Source: Scytonema hofmannii PCC 7110 (GTDB taxonomy: Bacteria; Cyanobacteriota; Cyanobacteriia; Cyanobacteriales; Nostocaceae). Taken from it: a stretch of DNA of 64,000 bases. A program made the position numbers and the translations under genes. Shown here one piece after another: positions 16,593 through 25,029 of the stretch. Below the pieces are notes generated by a model. It saw only the letters and a list, made by a program, of their open reading frames with translations. It was not told the origin of the DNA and did not search any database. The DNA is taken from assembly GCF_000346485.2 (NCBI RefSeq), contig NZ_KQ976354.1, forward strand, positions 2,575,839 through 2,639,838, in the 5' to 3' direction. The stretch's first letter is position 1, and each line of letters starts with the position of its first letter.

Positions 16593-18509
16593 ATGAAAAT
16601 GTTGTTTCCTATCAACTTTAATCAATTAATAAAACTACAAGCTTTAGCTTTTATATGTATCTCTTTTCTTTTTGGTTTTCTAGTCATTAAAAATTTCTCA
16701 ACTCCCTTGACAGGGTGGACTGGGCTTGGACCGTGGGGTGGGGTTAACTATGACTATGTAGAAATTCAGGAATATTCAGGATTTTATTTAGCTAAAAATT
16801 TAAGCTTTAATCCGTTTCCTCAAATTCATTTTTTAACCAATCAATCTTTTTATCCCTATGGAACAAACAGTATATTTCAACCTTGGGTCTTTGAAAAAGA
16901 TATTTTTTATGCTATTTTACACTCATTTTTTGGGACTGGTCCTTGGTTGCAAATTTATTATTTAATAACTGTATTAATAACAGCATTAGGAACTTTTGTA
17001 TTGTTATTAAAGGATTATGGTTTTACCCGCGCTAATGGAGCGGGATTCCTGGTTTCTTTTTGTAATTTTTATGCTATCTTAAAATATCCACATCACTTGA
17101 ATATTTCTGTCGTTCACTGGACTACCCTGAGCTTAATCGCTGACTTTCTTATAGTCAAAAGAGTTGCTTTAAGGCAACATATATCTCTAAGACTCATTTT
17201 ACTCAGGGCTTGCTTGCTGTTCCTTTCTTTTGGTCAGGATTTAGGATATATTGCTGGCTATGCCTTAATGTCTTTCACGGTATCGATTCTCTTTATTAGC
17301 GCGATCGCCTGCTATAGATATTTTAAGGAGAATTCAAAATTCCTTGATTTCTTTCAAAAAAAGATAGAACTCTATCAAAATGATTTTTTTGCTTCTTATC
17401 ATATCTGTTTAATTTTGCTAAGCTTAACTTTTATTGCTGCTTATATCTATCTTCCTTTGAGTTTTCAAATTGTAAAAGAAGCTAAAAGTTTTGATTTCAA
17501 TGGAGTCAATTTTGGAGCTTGGTGGACTAATCCTTTGAGGTTGCTTATTCCATATTTTCCAATTATAAATAATCCAAAAAAAAGCTTTGAAGACATTTTC
17601 ATTGATTCACCAGAAGCTATAGGTGCTGGTAGCCCTGGATGGTTTTTCGTAATTATTGGAACTTTGGGATTGTGGCAAGCACGCAAACAAATTATTATCT
17701 TTATTCCCCTGATATTAATATTTCTACTTTGCCTCCTTTATCATCCATCACTATTTCCAACACTCAAAATATTTCCCTGGTTTACCTTTAATCGTGTAGG
17801 AGGTCGCAGCACCATTATTTATCCAGTCATACTTTGTCTTTTTGCCTTACATCTTAACTTGAATTGGCTGCGTCCATCTAAACGGCAGTTACTTTCAGGA
17901 ATTTTAGTGATTTTGGGATGCATTGAAGTTTTTACTGCTTACTCCTTTAAGGTAGACTATCAACCCTACTTACTTGACAAAAGTTTTTTTACTTACATGA
18001 ATTATGTTAAGAAACAGCCAGGAGAAGCAGTTTTAGATTGGCCTTTCTGCATTATAGGAGCTGGAGCAAAAAGTATATGCCCATATTATTCATTCAACAG
18101 TGGAATTTTTACACTCAGAAGGTTTCATGAGAAAAAAGTCATGGGACAATACTTTGGGCGTTTACATCCTTCCCAAGTTGAGCCTTTTTTTGAAGCTGGT
18201 TGGGATAAACTGTTTTTCCCTGACAGTACAAACTCTCGTCAATCACGTTGCTTCCGCCCAGATGAGTGGTCTTTCTTTACAGATTTTTATAAGTTCAATG
18301 ACTTTGCTGGAATTAATCTCTATACAGAGCGATTCCCACAAGAATGTGTTAACGAGTTCTACACGCGTTTTGGTACTCCTACCGTAGAAACTGTCATACC
18401 TGGATCTGGTAGGGTAAAATTTATTCCAAAATCTCCTATGTTAAGAAATCAAGTTAACTCTGCTTTAGGTACAAGCCTTAAGTTTGAACCTAAACTTACG
18501 CACAAATAG
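16593..18509 (+). CDS. polytopic membrane protein, unknown function
   Basis: 638 residues from the ATG at 16593, which has an AGGAG ribosome site 8 bp upstream; an earlier in-frame ATG at 16542 lacks one. About ten to twelve hydrophobic segments are spread through residues 10-450 (for example LQALAFICISFLFGFLVI, then LILLSLTFIAAYIYL), followed by a roughly 180-residue soluble tail. The layout resembles GT-C glycosyltransferase-like or YfhO-like membrane proteins in which the tail is periplasmic, but I see no decisive catalytic motif. Codon use is A/T-rich compared with neighbours. Confidence 0.75.
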   Translation: MKMLFPINFNQLIKLQALAFICISFLFGFLVIKNFSTPLTGWTGLGPWGGVNYDYVEIQEYSGFYLAKNLSFNPFPQIHFLTNQSFYPYGTNSIFQPWVFEKDIFYAILHSFFGTGPWLQIYYLITVLITALGTFVLLLKDYGFTRANGAGFLVSFCNFYAILKYPHHLNISVVHWTTLSLIADFLIVKRVALRQHISLRLILLRACLLFLSFGQDLGYIAGYALMSFTVSILFISAIACYRYFKENSKFLDFFQKKIELYQNDFFASYHICLILLSLTFIAAYIYLPLSFQIVKEAKSFDFNGVNFGAWWTNPLRLLIPYFPIINNPKKSFEDIFIDSPEAIGAGSPGWFFVIIGTLGLWQARKQIIIFIPLILIFLLCLLYHPSLFPTLKIFPWFTFNRVGGRSTIIYPVILCLFALHLNLNWLRPSKRQLLSGILVILGCIEVFTAYSFKVDYQPYLLDKSFFTYMNYVKKQPGEAVLDWPFCIIGAGAKSICPYYSFNSGIFTLRRFHEKKVMGQYFGRLHPSQVEPFFEAGWDKLFFPDSTNSRQSRCFRPDEWSFFTDFYKFNDFAGINLYTERFPQECVNEFYTRFGTPTVETVIPGSGRVKFIPKSPMLRNQVNSALGTSLKFEPKLTHK

Positions 18510-18519
18510 ATACGTGTGT

Positions 18520-20064
18520 TTATCTGATTGATTTGATGCTATCAATTTGCTTGGCAAACAAATCAGTAAAAATGCTCATGACTGTGCGATCGCGTACCTT
18601 AATATTTGCACTGATTGACATTCCTGATTGAATTGCTACATCTCGATTCTTAATAGTCAGAGATTGACTTTCTAAGCGGATTTTCGCAGGAAAACTATAA
18701 TAAGGACGGATTTGGTCAGGTGGTAGAGCATCAGAACCAATCCAAACAATTTCACCTTTAATATCACCAAATTCACTAAAGGGAAAAGAGTCTACCCTAA
18801 CATCTACTTTCATACCCTGTTTAATAAAACCAATATCTTGATTAGTGATATAAACCTTAGCCGTCAGATCTTCACTTGGAACAATTTTGAGAACTGCTTG
18901 ACTGGTATTGGTCACAAAACCAGGATTGCGAGCTTGTAAATCAAAAACAATTCCATCGGCTGGAGCACGAAGTTCTTGATATTGTAAATTCAATTTTGTT
19001 TGACTAATTTGACTTTCTATTTCACTAACTCGCTTCTCATTTTCCAAAATAGCTTTATTCAATTCGCTATCGATTTGAGCTATTTGTTTGTTATTATCAG
19101 CCATTTTAGTGAGCAAATCCTTTTTAGCCGCAACAATGGTATTCCGGAGTTTTTCTCTGGATTGAGCAATGGCATACCGCAAACGTGCTTGCTCTTGTGT
19201 TAGCTGTTGGACATCAGCTTGGCGAGTGCGGAATTGCTCTTGCTGTCTGAGATATTGTAGGCGAGCAATAGCCCCTTCTTCAACTAGAGGCTCAATATTG
19301 TTGAGAATAGTTTGATTGACTTGTTGAATATCTTGAGCAGAAGCTAACTGAACTTGGTTTTCACTGAATCGTTTTTGTAATTGTTCGGTTTCAAATTGGT
19401 CAGATGCAATTCGAGTCTCTAATTCTGCTTTGCTAAACTCCAAACGAGCTTCTTCCTCTGGGGAAAATGTAATGCTTTGCTCTGTCCCATTCAGTTGACT
19501 GCGGTAAAGCCGATTTTCTGCTATTAACGCTGTACGGCTTTGAGTTAGAGAAGCCAACTCAAAGGGTAATTTGACTTGTTGAAATAATTGTGACTTCTCT
19601 AAGGAAGGATTTTTCCCAGTAAGTTGGACACGGTAAAACTGATTCTCTTGAATTAATGCAGTGCGAATTTTTATTAGAGAGATTAACTGAGCTTGCAGTG
19701 CTGTTGCATCTAGTCTTAAAAGCAAGTCACCACGGCGTACTCTTTGCCCATCCCTAACAAAGACAGCTTTGACAACTCCAGAGACAGGGGTTTGTACTTC
19801 TTTTACTTTTCCTTGAGGTTCTAGCATTCCTTGAGTAGGAATAGCTTCCTCGATTTTGGCAAAGTTAGCCCAAATTAATACTAAGGAAGTCACTCCTACA
19901 ATACCCCAAAGGATTGCTCGTGACCAAAAAGGTGACTGTCGTAAAACAACATAGCGAGCAAATTTGTTATCTTCCTTAGGCGTTTTTATAGGTACTTTAA
20001 CTTCAGGTTCAAGTATCCTTGGTGCTGTCAGTGGTTTTTGATCGAATTGAATGGAATTGTTCAT
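18520..20064 (-). CDS. HlyD-family membrane fusion protein of type I secretion
   Basis: 514 residues: a short cytoplasmic N-terminus, one transmembrane helix (ILWGIVGVTSLVLIWANF, about 56-73), the first lipoyl half (GMLEPQGKVKEVQTPVSGVV), long coiled coils (about 130-350), the second lipoyl half (LRAPADGIVFDLQARNPGFV) and a beta-barrel domain. It would bridge the inner-membrane ABC transporter encoded next upstream (20138-23164) to an outer-membrane TolC-like channel, which is not in the window. Start ATG 20064 is followed by a hydrophilic tail as usual for the family. Confidence 0.92.
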   Translation of the reverse strand: MNNSIQFDQKPLTAPRILEPEVKVPIKTPKEDNKFARYVVLRQSPFWSRAILWGIVGVTSLVLIWANFAKIEEAIPTQGMLEPQGKVKEVQTPVSGVVKAVFVRDGQRVRRGDLLLRLDATALQAQLISLIKIRTALIQENQFYRVQLTGKNPSLEKSQLFQQVKLPFELASLTQSRTALIAENRLYRSQLNGTEQSITFSPEEEARLEFSKAELETRIASDQFETEQLQKRFSENQVQLASAQDIQQVNQTILNNIEPLVEEGAIARLQYLRQQEQFRTRQADVQQLTQEQARLRYAIAQSREKLRNTIVAAKKDLLTKMADNNKQIAQIDSELNKAILENEKRVSEIESQISQTKLNLQYQELRAPADGIVFDLQARNPGFVTNTSQAVLKIVPSEDLTAKVYITNQDIGFIKQGMKVDVRVDSFPFSEFGDIKGEIVWIGSDALPPDQIRPYYSFPAKIRLESQSLTIKNRDVAIQSGMSISANIKVRDRTVMSIFTDLFAKQIDSIKSIR

Positions 20065-20065
20065 G

Positions 20066-20157
20066 GTTAGTTGATAGTTGTTAGTTGTTGGTTGTTAGTT
20101 GTTGGTTGTTAGTTGTTAGTTGTAAAACCACTAACCACTAACCACTAACCACTAACT
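20066..20157. repeat. STRR arrays in inverted orientation (TTAGTTG and CACTAAC)
   Basis: A TTAGTTG/TTGGTTG array (20066-20123) is followed by a CACTAAC array (20128-20157). They are partly complementary, so the transcript between the ABC and HlyD genes could fold into a long stem. The second array encodes the last residues and stop of the ABC gene. Confidence 0.8.
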
Positions 20158-23100
20158 CTTGTTGTTGATAAAGGCAGTAGTAACGACCTTTTTGCGCCAT
20201 AAGTTCTTCGTGGGTTCCTTGTTCTACAACGGTTCCTTGGTCTAATAACAAAATGACATCAGCGTTCTTCACAGTACTTAAACGATGGGTAATAAAAAAG
20301 ACCGTGCGAGCTTCCGAAGAAGGAGATCCGCTACCGCGAAATGTCTCTGCAAGATTAAGACAAACTTGCCGTTCTGATTGGTAATCTAAAGCACTAGTGG
20401 CTTCATCTAGAATCAACAAGCGAGGATTTTGTAGAACTACGCGAGCAATGGCAATGCGCTGTCTCTGTCCTCCTGAGAGGGCTGAACCTTTCTCGCCAAC
20501 TCTGGTGTTGTAACCATTGGGCAGAGACATAATGAAGTCATGGGCTGCTGCAATCTTGGCTGCTTCTATAATTTCCTCAGGTGTCGCATCTGGTTGAGTG
20601 AGTGCAATGTTCTCTTGCACTGTGCCATCAAATAAGAGCGAGTCTTGCAGCACCATGCCAATTTGACGGCGTAGGGAATAAAGTTCAACTTTGGTGATAT
20701 CATAACCATCAATTAAAATTCTGCCAGACTCTGGCTCGTAAAGTCGTGGCAGCAGCTTTGTTAAAGTACTTTTGCCAGAACCACTTTGCCCCACAATGCC
20801 AATTAATAGTCCGGGTTGAAAATGCAGGTTAATATTCTTCAGTTGCAGTGGACTATTGGGGTTAAAACGAAAACAAACGTTCTCAAATTTAACATTCCCT
20901 TGAATGCTGGGCATGGGAATGTTTTGACGGTCTAATTCTGTCACTTCTGCGGGGCTATCTAAAATATCGCCAAGGCGTTCTAGAGAGAGTGCTGTTTCTT
21001 GAAAGTTCTGCCACAGTTGCGTCAAACGCAGCAAGGGAGATGTAACGTAACCAGCGATAATCCGAAAGGCAATAAGTTGTCCTAAGGTAAGTTGTCCTTG
21101 CAGAACTAAGGCTGCTCCTACCCACATCACTAATAGTGCGGAAACTTGGTTAAGAAAATTACTCGTAACGTTAGCACCAGTAGAAGTGACAACAGTTTTG
21201 AAGCCAGCATCTACATAATTAGCATAGTGTTCTTGCCACTGCCAACGGGAACGCAATTCTATATTTTGCGCTTTTACTGTTTGAATCCCTGAAAGAACTT
21301 CTACTAAGTAAGATTGAGCTTCGGCATTACGTTCGGCTTTACTTCGTAACTGCCTTCGCACAATCGGAGAAACCACCATTGTTAGGAAAGCAAATAACGG
21401 TACAGTTGCTAAAGCAACAAGAGTTAAGACCCAACTGTAGATTGCCATTACCACAATGTAGATAACGGAAAATACGGCATCTAGCACCACCGTTAAAGCA
21501 GTTCCTGTTAGAAAGGAGCGAATATTTTCCAGTTCTTGGGCGCGGGTAGCCAGTTCTCCTACAGGTCTACGTTCAAAATAGCGTAAAGGTAACCGCAGCA
21601 GATGATCGATAACTTCTGAACCTAAGGTGAGATCGATTCGACTGGTCGTATCGACAAATAAATAAGTGCGGAGACTTGTGAGAAGTCCTTCAAAAATAGC
21701 CAAAATTAATAATAAAATACCCAGTACATTTAATGTATTAAAGCTATTTTGAATAATGACTTTGTCAATAATTAGCTGAATAATTAAGGGATTAGCTAAA
21801 GTGAAAATTTGAACAAAAAAGGAAGCAATTAAAACTTCAAAGAGAACTTTACGGTATTGAATGAGGGAAGGAATAAACCAACTTAAGCTAAACTTTTGCT
21901 TGGGCGTGTATTTGGTTGGTTTGAGTAGCAAGACTTGACCTTCTTCACCCCAATTTTCAATGAAATTGGGTAACTTCTGTGGAACTATACCGACTTCTGG
22001 TACTGCCAAGACTAGCTTTTGTTCGCCGATTTCATAAAGGATGGCGAAACTATCTTGCCACCGAATCATCGCAGGGGTTTGCAGTTTAGAAATCGCGACG
22101 GCTGGTATGTTGAGAAGTTGGGCATTTAACCCTATTAATTCAGCGATCGCACCACAAAGTTGTAATGACAAGGTTTGAGTGCGTTGAATTTGATTGTCCA
22201 GTACTTTTGCGATCGCATCCCGGCGAAAGGGAATACTCCAGTACTGACTCAGCATTTGGAAGCAAGCTAAAGTAGCATCTCTTGGTCCTCTACCTTGTAT
22301 GTAAGGATAACTAGGCGATCGCGATCGCCCAAAAACTGTTGCGACTTCTAGTTTGGGAGGGCTTTCCGGCGCATGGGGAATGTCTTCGGAAGGATGAAGT
22401 GTAGAAGGATGAAAATTTTCATCTTTGATACTTTCTACTTCATCTTTTTTAAATGGCAAACCAATCAAACGGACAGCAATAGAACTTTGTACCTCTAAAC
22501 GCCTTGGCTCTATATTTGGTGGTAGTCGGCTTCCTAGAGAAAAATTTGCAACTCCCTGACTACTAACAAACCAGGTCAGTCGAGAGTCTAACTCTGCCTT
22601 AGGATAATTGGTATGAGTGAGAGTAAGAGCGACAGCGTCTGGTAATATCTTAAAAGTAAGCTCTGCAATATCTGAAACATTATAGGATTTCAGGACAGGC
22701 TCGCTATCTGCTCTTTGCGACAGTTCGGTACCCAGCAATTCAAAAATTTCAATAGCACTGCATTGAGTATAAAAACTTTGGGCAAATTCAGGAAAATTTT
22801 TGATTAAGCTTAAAAAATCTGTAGCAGATAAATTAATGCAAACTGTTTCTGTAGATGCAAGGACTGTTTCACAAGGAATTCCTCGTAGCAAACTCAGCCA
22901 CCCCAAAATTGCTCCTGGTTTAAAAAGTTGCAGGGTGATAGGTACATCAGTATTTGGCTCTTGGGCGAGCAAGCGTGCTTGTCCTTCATAGATAATCGAA
23001 ATATAAGCTGATATATAATTTGGCACTAAGATTGCCTGACCCATGCCATAACGCAAAAGCTGCAACTTGGGAAGTAATTTTACAAGTTCTTGTGCTGGTA

Positions 23101-23164
23101 GTAGGTTGAAAGGAGATAATTCAGTTAAAAAATTTTGAATAGAGGCTTGTTGAGTATAAGTCAT
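20138..23164 (-). CDS. type I secretion ABC transporter with cNMP-binding and dead C39-like domain
   Basis: 1008 residues: cyclic-nucleotide-binding fold (about 15-140), a linker, a C39 peptidase-like domain (about 285-415), six-helix exporter membrane domain (about 430-720) and ATPase (Walker A GQSGSGKST, signature LSGGQRQR, Walker B LLILDEATSALD). In the C39 domain the catalytic DCG site reads DATLAC (Ala297 in place of Cys) and the catalytic His position reads Ser372 (WQDSFAILYEIG). It is thus a C39-like domain without protease chemistry, as in HlyB, suited to recruiting substrates rather than cleaving GG leaders. The final residues LVVSG and the stop come from a CACTAAC array. Confidence 0.9.
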   Translation of the reverse strand: MTYTQQASIQNFLTELSPFNLLPAQELVKLLPKLQLLRYGMGQAILVPNYISAYISIIYEGQARLLAQEPNTDVPITLQLFKPGAILGWLSLLRGIPCETVLASTETVCINLSATDFLSLIKNFPEFAQSFYTQCSAIEIFELLGTELSQRADSEPVLKSYNVSDIAELTFKILPDAVALTLTHTNYPKAELDSRLTWFVSSQGVANFSLGSRLPPNIEPRRLEVQSSIAVRLIGLPFKKDEVESIKDENFHPSTLHPSEDIPHAPESPPKLEVATVFGRSRSPSYPYIQGRGPRDATLACFQMLSQYWSIPFRRDAIAKVLDNQIQRTQTLSLQLCGAIAELIGLNAQLLNIPAVAISKLQTPAMIRWQDSFAILYEIGEQKLVLAVPEVGIVPQKLPNFIENWGEEGQVLLLKPTKYTPKQKFSLSWFIPSLIQYRKVLFEVLIASFFVQIFTLANPLIIQLIIDKVIIQNSFNTLNVLGILLLILAIFEGLLTSLRTYLFVDTTSRIDLTLGSEVIDHLLRLPLRYFERRPVGELATRAQELENIRSFLTGTALTVVLDAVFSVIYIVVMAIYSWVLTLVALATVPLFAFLTMVVSPIVRRQLRSKAERNAEAQSYLVEVLSGIQTVKAQNIELRSRWQWQEHYANYVDAGFKTVVTSTGANVTSNFLNQVSALLVMWVGAALVLQGQLTLGQLIAFRIIAGYVTSPLLRLTQLWQNFQETALSLERLGDILDSPAEVTELDRQNIPMPSIQGNVKFENVCFRFNPNSPLQLKNINLHFQPGLLIGIVGQSGSGKSTLTKLLPRLYEPESGRILIDGYDITKVELYSLRRQIGMVLQDSLLFDGTVQENIALTQPDATPEEIIEAAKIAAAHDFIMSLPNGYNTRVGEKGSALSGGQRQRIAIARVVLQNPRLLILDEATSALDYQSERQVCLNLAETFRGSGSPSSEARTVFFITHRLSTVKNADVILLLDQGTVVEQGTHEELMAQKGRYYCLYQQQELVVSG

Positions 23165-23213
23165 TTTTATTGATTGGGCATTGGGTATTAAGCATTGGGC
23201 ATTGTTCTTTTCC

Positions 23214-23972
23214 TCATCTCCCCATCATCCCCATCTCCCTTATTTCCTTGTTTCCTTCACTTATCAGTTTTTGAAGTTGTTCTCTCAGCCAGTTTTCATA
23301 GAGTTCATTTAACAAGCGCGATCTCATGGATTCATCTAACTGTGCGGGAATATATTTTTCTAGGCGCACAATCACAAACCATTCGCCAATCCGAGTCGGT
23401 GGTAGTAGTTTTCCCGGTTGACTGCTAGAAAGCATTTGTACCATTGTTGGGTGTAAGGTGGACAGTTCTACAGAACCAACCACTCCATCCGTTTGAGCTT
23501 CCGGTCCTTGTGAATATTCTCGTGCTAGTTCAGCAAAAGATTGTTCTTTTGCCAAAATGCGGAAGAAAAGTTCTTGACTCACTCCCCCATCCTGAGTTCG
23601 TAGTAGAGAGTAAATCACTTTATCCAGCTTTGTCTTGTACTGGAAAAAGTAGGATTCCAATTTATTTCCCCAAGTCGCTTGTTTAAACTTTTCAATTTTT
23701 AGTTTACGAGTCACAATCATTTCTAGTTGATTTAAAGCTAAACCGTAGTATGCCATCCATACCTGTATGTCAGCTTTGCTTGTGAACTGATTTTCAACAC
23801 AAAATTGTTGTCGGGCTTGTGCTATTTCTTCAGGCGTACACTCTATTGGTGCAATAGCCTCATCGATAATCAGTTCCCGCCGAAACTGCGGTAGCATCAG
23901 GTAGCTTCCCAATAAGGAAAACAACTCGCTAGCCGCGATTTTGCGATTGCCTATTTGCAAAACGTCAGTCAT
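23214..23972 (-). CDS. peptidylprolyl isomerase (parvulin/SurA-like) of secretion cluster
   Basis: 252 residues: an N-terminal helical chaperone-like region and a PpiC-type parvulin segment (AKEQSFAELAREYSQGP, then GSVELSTLHPTMVQML and WFVIVRLEKY). There is no convincing signal peptide, so it may act in the cytoplasm on the unfolded export substrate. It is the first gene of the PPIase-ABC-HlyD cluster on the minus strand, an arrangement common in cyanobacterial type I systems. The last residues (REMGMMGR) and stop are encoded by a GGGGATGATGGGGAGATG low-complexity repeat. Confidence 0.82.
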   Translation of the reverse strand: MTDVLQIGNRKIAASELFSLLGSYLMLPQFRRELIIDEAIAPIECTPEEIAQARQQFCVENQFTSKADIQVWMAYYGLALNQLEMIVTRKLKIEKFKQATWGNKLESYFFQYKTKLDKVIYSLLRTQDGGVSQELFFRILAKEQSFAELAREYSQGPEAQTDGVVGSVELSTLHPTMVQMLSSSQPGKLLPPTRIGEWFVIVRLEKYIPAQLDESMRSRLLNELYENWLREQLQKLISEGNKEIREMGMMGR

Positions 23973-24199
23973 GAACTCTTAACTAGTGAGAAGTATGAAA
24001 GAGTTTCTGTTGGTGAAATTGTAGGTAGACGTTTCTCTGAACTTAAATCTTCTGCTTGTTGGTAGATACTCCCGGCGCGAATATTATTTTTATGGAAAAA
24101 ATAATAGATGCTTTTATCACATCTTAACGCTGTCCTTATTCAACTACTGTACGTTAAATAGAGTTCGTACTGCAAGAGTCTTGTTTGATTTGTAACGAC

Positions 24200-24715
24200 T
24201 TATTTCAGTTCATAAGGATTGAAATGCCAATTGAGGAGTTTTTCCAAAATTCGGCTTTGGCGTTTGGCATTTTGTTCAATCGCCTCAAAAGCCTCAATAG
24301 TGGTACTTTGGCTAAATTGACTTTGATGCCAAAGATGAGTCAGATTCAACGTGCGATCGAGGTAAAACTTAAATTCTCTAGCTAGAGAAGATTGGTCGCG
24401 TTCAAACTGTTGATTCACAGCATCCACAATAATTGGCTTACAATCAACCCCTTCAAGTTTGTCAGAAGTGAGACGCCACTCCAAAAGTTGTTCTATGAGG
24501 AGACTCTGACATATAACGTTTTGCTCAATGTCTTCAAAAGCCTGAACGGTTGTACTATAATCCATCCGCCCTTGACGCCAAAGATGCGCCCAAGCAAGAA
24601 TGCTATTGAGTGACAGTCTCAGCTCTATCGACAGAGACGATGCAAATTGTTTAAATTCTTGGTAAACCCAATCGCTATTGATATATGTCGTAGGATGGAT
24701 TATTTTATTGTTCAT
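24200..24715 (-). CDS. tandem HisKA-like helical protein lacking phospho-acceptor His
   Basis: 171 residues made of two similar halves (about 25-82 and 112-166). Each resembles the HisKA dimerisation helices of cyanobacterial sensor kinases: LNSILAWAHLWRQGRMDYST, then TTVQAFEDIEQNVICQSLLIEQLL; and LNLTHLWHQSQFSQSTTIEA, then FEAIEQNAKRQSRILEKLL. The conserved SHELR is SIELR (Ile30) in the first and AREFK in the second, so neither has the histidine, and no ATPase domain follows. It could be a decoy or dimer partner for histidine kinases, or a scaffold. It lies about 230 bp upstream of the secretion cluster on the same strand. Confidence 0.65.
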   Translation of the reverse strand: MNNKIIHPTTYINSDWVYQEFKQFASSLSIELRLSLNSILAWAHLWRQGRMDYSTTVQAFEDIEQNVICQSLLIEQLLEWRLTSDKLEGVDCKPIIVDAVNQQFERDQSSLAREFKFYLDRTLNLTHLWHQSQFSQSTTIEAFEAIEQNAKRQSRILEKLLNWHFNPYELK

Positions 24716-25029
24716 AATAAGAATTTTAATTTAATGATTTTCTTTCTAGAAAAAATATGCGGTAATTAACGGTAAAATTCGGAAGCTAATACTACTCTAT
24801 AAGCTATTCCCACTCCTTCTCCTATACCTAAAAGTAGATTTAAGATCTGTCTGGTACTGTTTTCTATCTTTGGATGTATTGATAGAATATTGCGATGAAG
24901 AGTAAGGATGCTTTTTCTGTATCAAGCGAAAGAGTTGATAGATGAGGTTTTTCCATACTTGGTGTAGCCCATTTAAGCATGACAGTTTTTTAGTGCTTAA
25001 ATATTTAAGAAAACGTAGAGAGGCCAAAA
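24716..25029. other. 314-bp divergent intergenic region
   Basis: Separates the HisKA-like gene from the NACHT gene and should hold both promoters. Only low-value open frames are present. GAGG 8 bp before 25030 is the likely ribosome site of the NACHT gene. Confidence 0.5.
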
